From Gracilaria gracilis (lineage: Eukaryota; Rhodophyta; Florideophyceae; Gracilariales; Gracilariaceae): DNA of 64,000 nt. The notes below the pieces were generated by a model that was not told the origin of the DNA, ran no database searches, and saw only the letters and a list, made by a program, of their open reading frames with translations. Made by a program: the position numbers and the translations under genes. Shown here one piece after another: positions 1-12,191 of this stretch (positions are counted from its first letter, which is position 1; each line of letters opens with the position of its first letter). Location of the stretch: positions 62,001 through 126,000 of the forward strand of contig JARGSG010000117.1 in the NCBI GenBank assembly GCA_030374805.1. The letters are read 5' to 3'.

Positions 1-2900
1 CGGAGGTTGTGGTCGAGAACACGACGATAACAGTTGTTTTGTTTCAGGGAGCGAAACAGAGATGAGGTTTGCTGGATTGCTAAACGGCTGTGTGTTGACA
101 AGGGGGGGGGAGATCCGCGCGCGGTCCGTCCCGAGGCTGGTCGATGTGGATTATGCGCAGAATCTCACAAAACAGTCACAGGCACTGATTGTCGACCTTG
201 ACAATACCCTGCCACAATGGTTATCCGCCTTGACGCCGGAGAGCAGCGCGAGACGATGTTGATCGTCATCATGATCATTCCCGTGCATGACATATGCATA
301 TCGATAGGACTGTCGCGTGAGAAGCTGAACCTACGTTCTGTCTGGTCCATATCCATACTGCAAGTGAACTTCAATGTTTCAATATCCAGCCACATCGAAT
401 GAACTGAGCGTCTAGCACAATGCGCAAAAAGCGAAAGCCGAGCAAACAAGGTGAACGCTGTGGAAATCGCGCTACGTCTTCGAACGATTCGTAGACCACG
501 TCGGTCTTTGTCTTACAAGGCTTGCGATCGAGCGATCCATACATTCCGAGCATGACCACAAGGAACGACCGTTACTCCACGAAGTCCCATGTCGCGGTTC
601 ATTGCCCGTGTGCGCCTCACAAAGCGCCGTCTGCGCAGCTGGAGCTCAAGCCACGCCGAGCGCGTGCTTGCCACCGTGTACTCTCGCACGGCCGCATGAA
701 CTCGTCGCCGCTTTGAGCGAATGCGGTGATGTGGGCGATGACGAGACGAGCGCAGCAGGCTGCGGGCGCTGGTGAATTGCGCGCTCACTTGCGGAGTACA
801 CGGTGTCGGGGATCAGGAGAGGCGCGGGCGGCGCGCGGTGCGACATCCAACTGGCGCATCTCTTCCAGTCGCGCCGCGGGCGGGGGAGGTGGCGATCTGC
901 GGCGGCGCTAGCAGCGGCGTGTGGCGCTCGCGCAGGCACTAGCGGTGGCGAAATCGCGCGCCAACGCAATCCACCATTGCCTCACGCGCGGCGGGAGAGG
1001 CGTCACGACATGAGGGTGTCGGCGGCAGAGGCGTGTGGCGTCGACGTCGACGTGAGCGCCTTCGCTTGCCGTAGCCGTGCGGAGCCGTAACGACGTGCGG
1101 AGCGTAGAGCGCGTCAGGCATTCAATCGAATTAGCTGACAGCTTACACACGTACGACAGGTCTTACATGCAGCGTTTCTGCAAAGTGAGAAACATCTCGC
1201 ATGCGTTCACGCTTGAATTCATGTCAAGCACGAACTCGCACCAGACAATGTCGCCAATGACTTTGTACCGCGGCGGTGAACGCTTTCGACAGAGAGCAAA
1301 AAAGTACTTCACGCACCTGTGGCTTCAAGTGGTAGTCCCAGTTCTGATCTGACAAAAGTCAATGACCTGCGTCGTGGCGGCATCGTTGCCGTGCTCGTCG
1401 GCGATGCTCTCACGAGGCGATCTTCAGACAGCTGATCTCAAACGCACACGTTCAGCACACAGCCTACCAACGGTAACACATGCCAGTGCTCGTGCATATG
1501 CGCCGTGGCATGTTGAGCCCATATAACTTTACTTGGCCGTAAACAAATGTCAACACGAGACTATCTACAGCTACGAGAAACAAGAGAGCACCTGTGACTG
1601 TGGGGGAAATCTGCAGAACGTACTGGCTTGACTTGTTGGAGTCCTGGGTGTGGTGAAATGTAGGGACCACATCTCCACCGCGTCGCGGATGGAAACGATG
1701 TGTCCATTGGCTGTCGTACCACGCCGAGCACGCTGACGCCGAGCACGCTGACGCCGAGCACGCTGACGCCGAGCACGCTGACGCCGAGCACGCTGACGGC
1801 GAGCAAGCTCGAGCTGAGGATACCGAAAGTGAGGGTGTGGTTCCCCACCTTACGCAAACGCCCAATGTCTCCCCTTCACCAAAGTGGCGACGCTTCCATG
1901 TCGCCGTACGCGACCGAACCGTCGCACACCGTGTGTCGCATTCGCTAGAGCGGCAGTGGAGAAGCCACATCTTCCTGAAGCGCATCGGCGGGCCGCGCAG
2001 CACGGCACGGTACCGCAATACCTTTCGAACATGTGAAACGTGTATGCGAGGGCGCCGTGTAATACATGGCGTGTGCGCAGCGTGTGCAACCTGTGAATTG
2101 CTAAGCTGCGCCTCCGCTTCGAGACATGCACAATTACACCGATGGCGACACGCACCTGCTCGCCGCCGCCGGGCTGCACCGCGGCAACACTCGCCACACC
2201 GCCGCGCGCTGCAACTCGACCTGGTCGTGTCGGGTGGTGACGGCGAGCGGCACACGCGACGCAGGGCGGCCGATGCGCGGCATCATGCAGCGGGCAGTGC
2301 CCGCCGGGCACGGATCAAAAAAGGACAGCTGTGTGACGTTACGTAGTGTTGGGGTGTTTGTGCTCAGAGAGCATACACTCTCCGTGTCCGCTTCCGAGCT
2401 CCCCAAGTCGCTTGGTGCCTTGTCCGCCGTGCGCCGCTTGCTGTGTTGGCTTTTTCCACACGCAGCTCGCAATTTGCGCGTTTGCAGCCTAGTCCAGCGC
2501 CGCATTGCATGCATTCGTGAGAGCTGTCGTCGCCCTTTGACGTCTCTATGTTGCGGCACTTTCTTCGCTTGCATATGAGTCCATCCTCAACACAGCGCTT
2601 CGAGATTCCGTGCTGCTTCAGAAAGCTTAATAGTTATGCATCAGTGCACATATTCTTAGACACTTTATTTACGTTAGGTACAAACAGCCTTCTCCGTCTT
2701 CCAACTGTTTGTCTTGCAACTGTTATCCCTTTGCTGTCTATATGAACATCTAGTTCATTACAACACTGCAGAAAAGAGCCCAGCATCATCGTTGTCACGG
2801 ATATTGCCAACTTTTAGGCGATTTGTGACAAACCTTGCCAACCACCTCACAGACAACGTGCACTTTGAATTAGAGGTGCTCAGCGCGATTTTTGCACCCA
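1..2900. other. GC-rich region without a recognisable gene
   Basis: Both strands carry several overlapping open frames of 60-260 codons, but their products are rich in Arg, Ala, His and Cys, show no family motif, and look like by-products of high GC. I see no convincing start plus splice structure. The only clear structure is the 15-bp minisatellite at 1723-1812. Base composition becomes more AT-rich after about 2600, near the next ORF. Confidence 0.5.
1723..1812. repeat. 15-bp minisatellite
   Basis: Five head-to-tail copies of gccgagcacgctgac run from 1723 to 1797, followed by a degenerate sixth copy. On the minus strand this gives a Ser-Ala-Cys-Ser-Ala type repeat in one frame and Val-Leu-Gly-Val-Ser in another, which inflates two spurious ORFs across the site. 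Confidence 0.95.
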
Positions 2901-2909
2901 GTATGTATA

Positions 2910-3671
2910 CTACTTGTCGATTAACGATCGGACAGAATCAGCAATGTGCTTCAGATCGGCCACAACCTTATGTAGCCTCTGTGCTTCTTTCAGCTCTCCC
3001 TCCAATCGGCCGAAATCCTCCTGGAACTTGTCGATTACTGAGAGCTGCTCATGTTGTTGAAGGCTCTGAACCTGTAGCTTCTTCTTGCACGCGGTATGTT
3101 GTTTCTTTGAGATTTGAAGCTCAGCTCTCAGAGCATTTCTTTCATTGAGAAGCCGCTGAACTATCGATTTCTGGCCCTTTGTTGCTCCAATCTCGGGAAG
3201 TAAGTCGTTGGCAAACCTTTTCCACTGGTTCAGTTGTTGCACCTCGCGGGAAAGGCTTCTGTCTAACTTCTCATACTCTTCAGCATACGTTTCAATGTCC
3301 CAAGGAACACCTTCGTCCGAGTGTGCCTCACCTTTGTCGTCAGATTTAGGCCCGTCAGGTGTAGCATCGATATCAGCAGCGCCATGAACAGGGGTTATTG
3401 CATGGTCAATAACGTAGTCGTCAGGAGAGCCATCCACAGTGGCTTCATCGGCAACAGCTTTGTCAATAGCGCGATGAACGGGTCGTATTGCATCTTTCTC
3501 GTCCACAACAGCATCGTATACAGTACCATCATCATTTCCATTAGGTCCCTGCACAGCCGCTCTGTCAGCTACGTCCTCTTTCGGAGTCTGCGTGTCTCTT
3601 GGTTCTCGGTTGACATGATTCAGTGGATAGGATGGCGTGGCTGTCCTACCTTGAGCATAATATGCATTCAT
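2910..3671 (-). CDS. hypothetical acidic coiled-coil protein
   Basis: I do not recognise this gene. The frame stays open to 3800, but the Met at 3671 is the preferred start because the extra 43 residues are of different character. The first ~125 residues are acidic and rich in Asp, Val, Ala and His, with imperfect internal repeats around VYDAVVD and VIDHAI. From about residue 130 to the end the sequence is a heptad-like coiled coil (runs of Leu, Glu, Lys, Gln; about 110 residues). There is no signal peptide or membrane segment. A short inverted repeat (gcttcat-ttc-atgaagc, 3794-3810) lies about 120 bp upstream. A structural or scaffold role would be a guess. Similar minus-strand coiled-coil ORFs lie at 36.4 and 38.3 kb. 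Confidence 0.5.
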   Translation of the reverse strand: MNAYYAQGRTATPSYPLNHVNREPRDTQTPKEDVADRAAVQGPNGNDDGTVYDAVVDEKDAIRPVHRAIDKAVADEATVDGSPDDYVIDHAITPVHGAADIDATPDGPKSDDKGEAHSDEGVPWDIETYAEEYEKLDRSLSREVQQLNQWKRFANDLLPEIGATKGQKSIVQRLLNERNALRAELQISKKQHTACKKKLQVQSLQQHEQLSVIDKFQEDFGRLEGELKEAQRLHKVVADLKHIADSVRSLIDK

Positions 3672-3810
3672 AGTAGACAGGTTGCGGATGGAAGAAGGAA
3701 GAAGTAAATAGACGTGGGCGACGAAAGAGGCATAGACGGCGCGGCATTGTGTGACAGTTGCGTTCGCATGATTTCCATGGCGGGGGACACAGCGCTTCAT
3801 TTCATGAAGC

Positions 3811-6800
3811 GAAAGTGGTGCTGTTAAAACGTGAAGCGAAAGTGCCGGTGCCGGGCGAGATGGGCAACATCCGCGGTGGTGCTTTATACTTCACGAGCAG
3901 TTACAGATCGTCGTGGCGAATTATGCAGTGAGAATGTCTTGCAGTTGCAAGTACGAAGTATGCACCGAGAGGCCATGCGCACGTGAACGTCACCGGAACG
4001 CTGCTCGGCTGCCGCCATCGTGCTAAATGCGTCTGGAGAGTCGTCCGGCAACTCAGGCGCGTTCACTCAACTCAAGGAAGGCGCTCGGACTCCTGCACCC
4101 TTTCGTACCATCTTCTTCAACAAATGTTGCGCACCCACTTGTCCCACTCGATTCGCATGTTGCTCAAGCTCTTACCGAATCGCAGGCACCCTGACCTTAG
4201 GTGGTGTGGTAAATCGCTTTTTTTCAGCAATGCACGCGTATGTACGACGCTTCCACAGTTGACTGCCCAAGCGACGGTGGCAATGTCATGTGATGCGGGC
4301 GTGCTGTGTAGACAAAGTGGGACTCTCCCCAAGGACGAGAACGCTAGCTCTTCTCGCGCCGTGTGCGACGCGTCGCCACAGCCCACTGATGGTCACACAC
4401 AACTTCTTTACTTGTTGGCGAGTCATTGAGATCAGGCATTGGCACCGCTCGCAGCGGCTCACTGCGCTCCTCCAGCGCACAGTGGCGCGCTCGCACGCAA
4501 CGTCGTTGCGAGCGTGAGCGCAGTAGGCCGTGCTTTTCAATGCCGCAGGTGCGGGAGGGACGATGTGGGCGGGGCGGAGTTTGGGGACGAAAGGGGGAGT
4601 GGGTCGAAATTGCGGAGCAAAGTGAGGAGTGCGGCGAAGTGAGCAGCGAACGAGAACGTTGGAAGCTGGAGGAATATGTTGCGAACGGCAGAGGATTGAC
4701 ACGATTTGGGTGGAAAAGCAAGAATTCCTTTGGTGATTGTAGTTCCTTGCGCATGCCACTCAAGATGTGGTCTCGTTAACCATCTGCTCATGTATTGCGG
4801 CGTATCATCCCAGTCTTCACAGTCCCTACAGGAGCGACTCCGTCCGTGTGTGACCTTCGAGGGCCTCGGCCAAGTCGCCTGAGCAGCAACTGTTGTTGTA
4901 CGCGCACTTCCCTTTGTCCCCAGCGCGTGCTGGCGTCCGTCATCGTCGTAGCTTCTTCGTCGTTCGGGTGTCAGGTACCTATCCCCATGCTACCACGTCG
5001 TGGGTGAGCGGCGTCGAGTGAGGGGGCCTGTTCGAAGTGCCTTCGCTGTCGCAATTCGCTGTGTGAGTTCGCGCTGGGTCGGAGGGTCGTCGTGGGTTAG
5101 TGATGTGGTCATACTGGAGGTGGTCCGTGCGAGGTGCTTGGCGTTTCACAGTTGTGGCGTTACAGGTTTGCAGGGGTGTGGTGGGTTCTCTGCGCGGGTT
5201 GATCTGATGCTGTCGATAAAGGCGTTGTTCGTGTGTCTGCGCCGCGTGCCTGTGTCGTGTTGAGTGTTCGCGTGGGTACCGGTGCTGTCAGCGGTCGCGT
5301 CGGGGTATCAAGGGGATGCCTAGGTTGCGGTGGTGCCGTCGAAGGCGAGGGGTGTGCCAAAGCCGCGAGCAGGCGCTCCGAGGGGCTTGCGGTGAGATCC
5401 TGTGTGCTGTTCGGCGGTGTGGCGGTTGTGGAGAGGCGTTCGGGTGCCGTTGGTGTGCGAGGATGGCGTGAGTGCCCGCCACCGCACGAGCCCGCGACCG
5501 CGCGCGCCCGCCACCGCACGCACCCGCCACTGCCGCCAAGCTCACGCACGCCCGCGTACAACCGACGCGTTGCTCGCAACCAACGGCAGGCAGGCGTTGT
5601 TGTGCAGCGGCGGGCAGCGGGGAAAGCTAGCCCGGCGGCGCGCGATGCGTCGAGCACGTTTGCTGGCTGCGGTGGCGGTGGTTTCGCGAGCGGTGGCTCC
5701 GCGAGCGGTGGCGGTGCGACGGCGGTGACGGTGACGGCGACGACGTTCGTGCTTTAGCGCGACCACCCGCACGAGCACGAGCACGAGCACGAGCGCGCGC
5801 GTGCCAGCGATCGCGCGTTGGTGCCAAAGCAGTGCAGTGTTACAGTAGCGCACGCGCGCATGCACAGTGAAAATTTCGTGATAATTGATTTTGAACACGC
5901 ATACCCACTGCTGCGCGGGCGGTGGCATGCGTTTGCAGTTGCAATTGACACAGCACGCGCCGTGCAAGTGCTTGCGTTGCGGAGGGTGCACTCGAGTGGC
6001 ACAGGTGCGCACATAATTACGATGGCCACTGTGCCTGTAGCCGCGCGGTGCACACGCACACGCACGCCACGCGCACAGCGCCGCCACCAGCGCCGCCTGC
6101 CGCACTGCGCAGCCGCTGCGGCGCTCGCTGCGCTCGCTGTGCTGCGCGTGTGTGTGTGCGTGCCTCCTTTTTCTTTGAAAAAAGCTGCACAAACGTTGCT
6201 GTTCATGAGATGAAATTGAAAAAACGCGCGCGCGCCATGACGTCATGCCGAGGCAGGCGCCACGGCACAAAATAATAGCGCACAGCGCGAGCGAGCACTA
6301 CAACACACGCAGCGAGCGCGGGTGAGCATTCTTGGCGCTCGCGCGCTCGCGGGTGAGGTAGAGGCGTGGCAACGTGCAGGCAGGGTGGTGTGCCGGCGGG
6401 GCGGTGTGCCGGCGGGGCGGTGTGCTTGCGTGGCGGTGTGCCGGCGGGGAGATGTGCCGGCGGGGTGGCCCGAACTGGAGCACGAAGCGCAGGCGCGGCA
6501 GCTGCGGCGGCAGGCGCTGCTGCAGTTAGCGCGCCCTGGCATGTGGCAGATTGTTTGTAGATACAGCAGCCGCTGCAGCGCATTGCGCGGCACGCGCGTT
6601 GGCTCGTCAGCAGTCTTACAGTTACGCGTCGAGCAGCACACACAGTTCGCGAGCGAAATGAACAGAATGATCTCGTTTGGCTGTGGCGTTTTGATTGCAC
6701 ACCAACGCTCACTGCTCCGAGCGTGTGTGTCTATTTGTCACCCGACGCGCCGAGCACCTGCCGTTCGCGGCTGTGCTGGCTTGCGCGCGCGCGGTTGGCA

Positions 6801-7540
6801 AACGCATTGAAGACTACGTGCATGTGGAGAAGGGCGGCGCGCGGGGCGAGAGGCGGCGCACGAGCAGCGAGTCCTAGCAACGGAAGCACCTCGTGTCGCT
6901 GTCTTCCTAGATGCCGTTTTCAGCGCAATACGCATGTGCGTGGGCGACTGTCCAAACTGCGGCTGCTGTGCTGGCAACATCAGGCCCTGCGTTTGCCACC
7001 GAGCCCAAACTGCTTGGCCTCTCAACTACACGGTATTTGAATAAAACTTACCAAGAGTCGCGACGACGACTTCTTACTGTACCGTCGAGGCTCCTTCAAA
7101 AACAAAAATACAACTCAGCAGCTTCTACGAGTGTCTTCAATTCACTGCAAACCGTAGAATGCTACAGCCGAACCCACCACTCACGATCTGCGAGCATTTT
7201 ACCGATTTCCTCGCCACTCTACATGCCCTCGCCTAACCAAAAGCCTATATGCTTTCGATACAAATGGACTGAAAGATAACGCCACCACAACCAGCAACAC
7301 CCAACGCGCCTTCACAAATATTGTACAACAGACTAAAGAATGCCAAGTCATTGCCTGGTCATCAACACACCGTGGTGCGTCACAATTCCCTTCAATACAA
7401 GCACGGTAGCTTCACTATCTTGTCTCAGTTAATGTGGTAACGGCGCCGTGAGGTTGGGCTACATCGCCCGAGAGAACACAACAAACGCAGGTGTCTCCCT
7501 GCATCCTGCTCTGGTCCACAACACAAGTCATTTCACAATT
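3811..7540. other. non-genic, GC-rich and simple-repeat DNA
   Basis: No gene is supported here. From 5.2 to 6.9 kb GC is very high and both strands show long open frames with Arg/Ala/His/Thr-rich products. Simple repeats include an acgagc hexamer run near 5770-5795 and a 16-bp minisatellite at 6386-6468. From 7.0 to 7.45 kb the sequence is AT-richer with only short frames. Confidence 0.5.
6386..6468. repeat. 16-bp G-rich minisatellite
   Basis: About five degenerate copies of ggtgtgccggcggggc follow each other, one of them diverged (ggtgtgcttgcgtggc). The plus strand is strongly G-rich. Confidence 0.8.
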
Positions 7541-7548
7541 TTCAGAAG

Positions 7549-9960
7549 CTATTCCGCGTCCTCGATTGAATATGAAGATCTTGACTTTTGCGTGTGCTTT
7601 TGTTCCGTACGTGCTTCACTAGCTGAAACCTCTTTCCCTCTAGCGTTTCCGAAAACCTTGTTCCAAATGGCTTTAAGGGAGCCGTGTGCACCTGTGGGAC
7701 CAACAACCATAAGCAACGCCGGAAAGAATACGAGTGACCACAGCATGCTCAGCAAAATTGTGGCAGTAAGCATACCGGCAAACTTCACGAAAAGGGTAAT
7801 GGTTGCTGGATAGAGCCACACAGTGGCAGCTAGAGTTGTCAAACATCCAAACCATGTAGAAATGCTAAGTGTGAGAAAGGGCGTCTCGCGTCCGTTCTAG
7901 TAGCGATCCTACTCTCGATTGGACGTAAGCTGTGGCAATATGAGCGACACAGTCAAAGCTATACCCGATGCTTATAACCACTGATATAGTTTCTGTGATA
8001 CCAAGCTCCCATCCCATTACATGGATAAACCCAAGTAGCATAGCTACAATTCCGCCTATACAAAACGTGGCGATCACAGAAACAATCCAGTTCAACGTTG
8101 AAAATGTCATCGTCAACATCGAAACCGCTAGCATAACTCCAATACCGACAAACGTGGAGCGTATAAGCGCATCTTGGCTCACTTCCCACAACCATGGATT
8201 GGCTTCTTTGGGAGTAGCTCCGATCAAACCCGCATCAGCAAAAGCACGGTTGGCTCCTTCAGGACCTCGTTCGTTAATGTCGTGCCCTATACCAGTCCAT
8301 TCATCGTACACAGCTTGTATATCCCTTCCTGTTATGTTTAGCAGATGAGGGGTGGTAAACTGAAGTTCAGTGAACACAACCCGACTGCGGTCTTGGTCAA
8401 AGGCAATTTGATGCGACGTGAGATATTGAATACAGTAAACGGTTGACGGTCGTTGCGAGTATAGCCCGCAAATTGAAGTAATTCTTCAACTTGTTCCTGG
8501 TGAGATTCAAACGTCTCAAACGTTTCTTTTCTCTGTACATCTCGCCGCCAAACCTCATAGTCCCTAATCCAACATGCCACAGGGACCTCAGTTGCAGGAT
8601 CAGAGAAATCAATTGAGACCAGTTGTCTATAGTATTACATGTGTTTAACAAGATGCGATTGTGCCTTCTCTTACCTGAGGTCGAAATCACTATCCAGAAT
8701 CGCAGCTCTAATATCTTCTGGTTTGAATTTGGATATTCCACTTCTATCCACATCTAAGATACCCCACATTATTCTAACTTGAAGTCTGGATTCAAGTTCG
8801 GTTGCGGGAAAGTCTTGCCCAGAGGCTTGTAGCTTATGTGAAACTGCATTGTCATCACGAAGAAAGGCCTCAGGCTCCTGATTAGGTTCAATTTTCGTCG
8901 CAAAGAAAACTCCAACGCTGCTGAGGGCGACCGCCAAAACAATCAATGCAAAGCGTAGCTTGTGGATTAGTCTCACCCATGGACCTCTGAAAACCGTCTC
9001 AAAGAGGCGGTATTGGGGTTCTGGTACATCTCGTCCTCGCCAACGGCTCGGAAGAATTTAGCAAACAATGTTTGCTTGTTTGGCTGCTCAGTCTCAGGAT
9101 GTTTTGGTAAGCAAGGAACGCAACGGCTCGTACGCCAGAAGCGATGCCAAATGATTAGAGCACAGGGATATGCACTCACGACTAGCAGAAACTGGGCCAA
9201 AACTAGAGCTCCTGCCCATACGCCTAACGAGCTAATAGGCATAATTGGTGATGTTGCAGTCACGAAGAAAGCAGCGGCAGTTGTGAATGATGTCACGCCC
9301 ATTGCCCGAACGGCCCTCCTGTACGTCCAGCTGAAACGAAGGACATCTTCATATCCAGGATCTAGCAGAATCATGGACTCTTTCCAAGCATCAGTGAAAA
9401 CGAACACATCATCGGCACCAATTCCAAGAATAAGGAAAATCGAAAGTATTTGCAGAAAACTGAAGTATCGTTGTTGGGACACAAAACGATACAGCAAGAA
9501 AGCCAAAGGGAACGACAGGAGAATCTGTGCCATTGCCGCCGCCGCAACAACAGCGCCACTGGTGTGGCCCCACATCAAAAGGAAGACCAAACTAATCGTA
9601 GCGACGCAGAAGGATGGATCCCGTAGAGCAGTATCTGCGAAACCAGAGGCTGCATATGTCAAACTTATGAAAGAAATGTCCGACCTGGATGTGGTCAGAT
9701 TTTCTAGTCCTGGGGTCAAGGTCTCCAGCCAGTATACGTATCGCTTCTCCTGCTTGACCTCTCGATCGTCGGGAGACGTGAAACTTGGAGACAGGGCACC
9801 ACTATCAAAAATGCTTCTCATCATTGACCTATTGTTGGGCGAGAAATCGGTTCTCAAGAGTCTTGCGTATGTATGACTCATGATGGTGTTCCCATCAGCA
9901 TCAGTAGAGAGCAGCGAGTCGATAAGCGTTTGAGAAAGCAGTAGCGAAAGGGAGTTGGTT
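7549..9960 (-). pseudogene. RND/Dispatched-Patched-like sterol-sensing membrane protein (broken)
   Basis: The product matches the eukaryotic RND superfamily (Patched, Dispatched and algal relatives), polytopic proteins that move lipids or lipid-modified ligands. In order: an extracellular loop, a sterol-sensing block of about five membrane spans containing GIGADDVFVF (the intramembrane GxxxDD motif of Dispatched-like pumps), a cytosolic linker, a new span after RLIHKLRF, a second large loop (GILDVDRSG), and a second membrane block ending near FFPALLMVVGPTG with a polar tail. A 48-bp GT-AG intron (8627-8674) joins the loop exons cleanly. The frame changes near 9030, 8430 and 7878, each by about one base, and an in-frame TAA lies at 9990-9992 just upstream. 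The first membrane span is not found. Either a decayed copy or a gene with sequencing errors. Family identity is strong. Confidence 0.8.
8627..8674 (-). other. 48-bp spliceosomal intron in the RND gene
   Basis: On the minus strand the donor is CAG|GTAAGA and the acceptor ACTATAG|ACA. Removing it keeps the frame from FDLR into QLVSIDFSDP and then VACWIRDYEVW, which is continuous RND loop sequence. Confidence 0.8.
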
Positions 9961-10500
9961 CCCTTCTTGCCTATCGCAAAGAGTTCCGTTTACCCAAATG
10001 CCGCTTCTTCTTGTTCCATCCCAAACATTTTGACGGTCTCATAGTTGAACAAAGTAACAGCAGTCTAAGGAACCAAGGGAGTTAGCATATTCGTTGTTAA
10101 AATCTGGTGAACAAAAAGACCGGCTTACCTTTTCTGTTGTTGCATTAAAGTATAAACGAATGTAAGTGCTAGGCTAGCTCACGTCAAAGTAACCTCAAAG
10201 ACGAAACGGTCAGAATGAAATACTCACGAAAAAGTTTGTTTTCTATCTCAATACCATCACGTCGAATTTGGATACTTATATCAAGAGCAAAAGGAAAAGT
10301 TAGACGCAATCATTCCAATCATTTCCTACTGAATTCTTTGGAGTTCACATACCGCCATTTTGTTATTAAGAACGTGTAAACGAAATAAGCGATTACCGTG
10401 ACCATAATAACGAGAGAAATCAAAGAAGTCCCAAGATGAAAGAAAATACCAGTGACAAGAGAACCTTCAAACAGTCTGTCTATTTGGGTTAGGTACATGG
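9960..10500 (-). pseudogene. ABCB half-transporter fragment (ATM/HMT type)
   Basis: Small exons on the minus strand encode part of the membrane domain of a mitochondrial or heavy-metal ABCB half-transporter. The exon 10500-10353 begins after TTCTTTCTTCAG and encodes a span that reads SLVTGIFFHLG...YTFLITKWR, aligned by eye with the ALVTGIL...VTEWR region of the ATM1 family. The next exon (IQIRRDGIEIENK) follows in phase, and a later exon carries LFNYETVKMFG, matching the family's diagnostic NYETVK-F motif. Splice donors GTATGT, GTGAGT and GTAAGC are visible, though one join is out of phase. No nucleotide-binding domain (Walker A, LSGGQ) exists nearby; the frame instead runs through one TAA straight into the RND gene. 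I read it as a truncated gene piece. Confidence 0.6.
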
Positions 10501-10559
10501 CTGAAGAAAGAATTCAGGAAGAATGGTATAGCATACATTGGAAACAAGTTGGTCATTTT

Positions 10560-12180
10560 TGACATTTATAGGAACTCCAGAACCAGCGTAGTTCTAAATG
10601 AAATTTCTACAACAATCATAGTCTTGAGAATATCCGAGAATGAGAAGTGGCTTTGAGAGAAGTGAGAACGTGCGACCTTCACTTGCTTCAAAGGAGTCCT
10701 TTAGTACAACCACGGCAACTCTACCCAGGCCAAGCTGGCATCGAATGTGGCCATCATCGTCACCTGGCAGAATCCCTTACCCTACTGTACCTAACCTACT
10801 GTACGGTCTCCTGTTCTATTCCCACCAGTGGAATACGGAACTTCAAACGTGGAGATATAGGGTCAACGATGCGGGCTTCAAGTAACGGCCATGGCTGAAT
10901 CCAACGCCTACCGCGTTATATAACTTTACATATAATTCAACCGTTTTGTAGGCGACGTTGCTGGATGTCCTTGTTTCAGCCCTCAACGCCGTTGGTTTAC
11001 AGATCGTCCCGTGATGGTAGTGCCACACTAGTTCGCCAGCTGTGCAATACAAGCGCAGAAGCCCGCTTAGAGCTGGCTGCGATGGCTCGCAACTTTGTGC
11101 ACAGCATGATGACTTCAATGAACTTGTAAAGTGGACTACAGGGCCCTGTGGCTCGTGAACGAAACGGTGTTTCCATAGAAAGAAAGATGTTTCTCTCGGC
11201 GGAACGAGTAGTAGGGGGCGCAGATCCAGGAAAGATATGCCCGTGGAAAACTTGTTAACTACAGTAATAGTCAGCGTTGTAACATCTGGCTGAGGTATGG
11301 CAAACAAAATAGCGAACGGGAAGTCGTCAAAGAACAAACAGAGGGACTAGACGGTTGTATCGGCTTTGAGACAGTCTATGTTTTTGGAGGTCTGGAGGAA
11401 CGCCATGTTCGAGCCAGCATGGCTATTCAAGGAATTTTAGTTTCCATGGTACAAGCTGGAATATTCATCCACCTTGTGAAGATATCAGCTCGGGTGAGAC
11501 TCTCTATTGAGATCACCCCCAGAAAGGATTAATAAACAGTAACATCTTCAGAAATCAGAAATCAGTCATCACGATTGTGGAAGGTCAAGGGAGCCGAAAT
11601 ATTCCAAGAGCAACTTGACATTCCCACAAAGAAAAATTGTGACGGAGTTTGCCATGGGGAGACAAGAAACACGATACAGTGCGGGATGGATTGGGTGTTG
11701 TATTGTGAGCGAAAAAACAACCCGCCCTGATGGCGGGGTGTTTATTTGCTCACAACGAGTTCATACATCGACGTAATGGACGCGACGGGATTCGAGGTGT
11801 CAAAAAGCGGAATAGGCTGAGCGGTTCAGGGGTTACAGGGGGGCCAGATAACCCCGCAACCATCCCATCCTTTTCATGTTTCGAGTAGACCTTATCCTCA
11901 CTGTTGAACTGCCACGTGCGGGCAATGTGGGCGGGTAAAAACCGCAAAGTAACTGTTACACGTCGAAACAATCACTTCCAAAAGAGCGCCGCCCATGTAG
12001 CGGTAAGGTTAACTTCAGAATGTTCCACGGAAGTGCAACTTGCCGCTGCAGCAGTATAAGAACTCCGTTTATCTCCCAAAACGCCTTCGTCCCCTCCTGC
12101 CACGCACAATCCTCCATTCAAGCTCGCTTCTGCATTTAGTGCCACCACTTCACCTCTCTACTGTTTAGAACCTCCGCCTC
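10560..12180. other. intergenic region with an unassigned minus-strand ORF
   Basis: A 164-codon minus-strand frame (11337-10843) is open and of ordinary composition, but I recognise no family and see no supported splice partners. The remainder holds only short frames. A near-perfect hairpin lies at 11703-11755. A TATA-like agtataagaac near 12052 precedes the zinc-finger gene by about 140 bp. Confidence 0.4.
11703..11755. repeat. 53-bp inverted repeat (hairpin)
   Basis: The arms ttgtgagc (11703-11710) and gctcacaa (11748-11755) are perfect complements. Inside them a second stem forms from acccgcc and ggcgggg around a ctgat loop. The whole can fold into a long hairpin or cruciform. It resembles a bacterial intrinsic terminator core in shape, but the context is eukaryotic, so its role is unknown. 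Confidence 0.8.
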
Positions 12181-12191
12181 CCCTTCCCATC

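Noticed and set aside
1464-2255. 263-codon minus-strand ORF
   Set aside because: Kept open by the 15-bp minisatellite; Cys/Arg-rich and without motif on either side of the repeat.
11703-11755. Bacterial intrinsic terminator or attenuator
   Set aside because: The shape fits, but the surroundings are eukaryotic, with introns and no bacterial genes or T-run.
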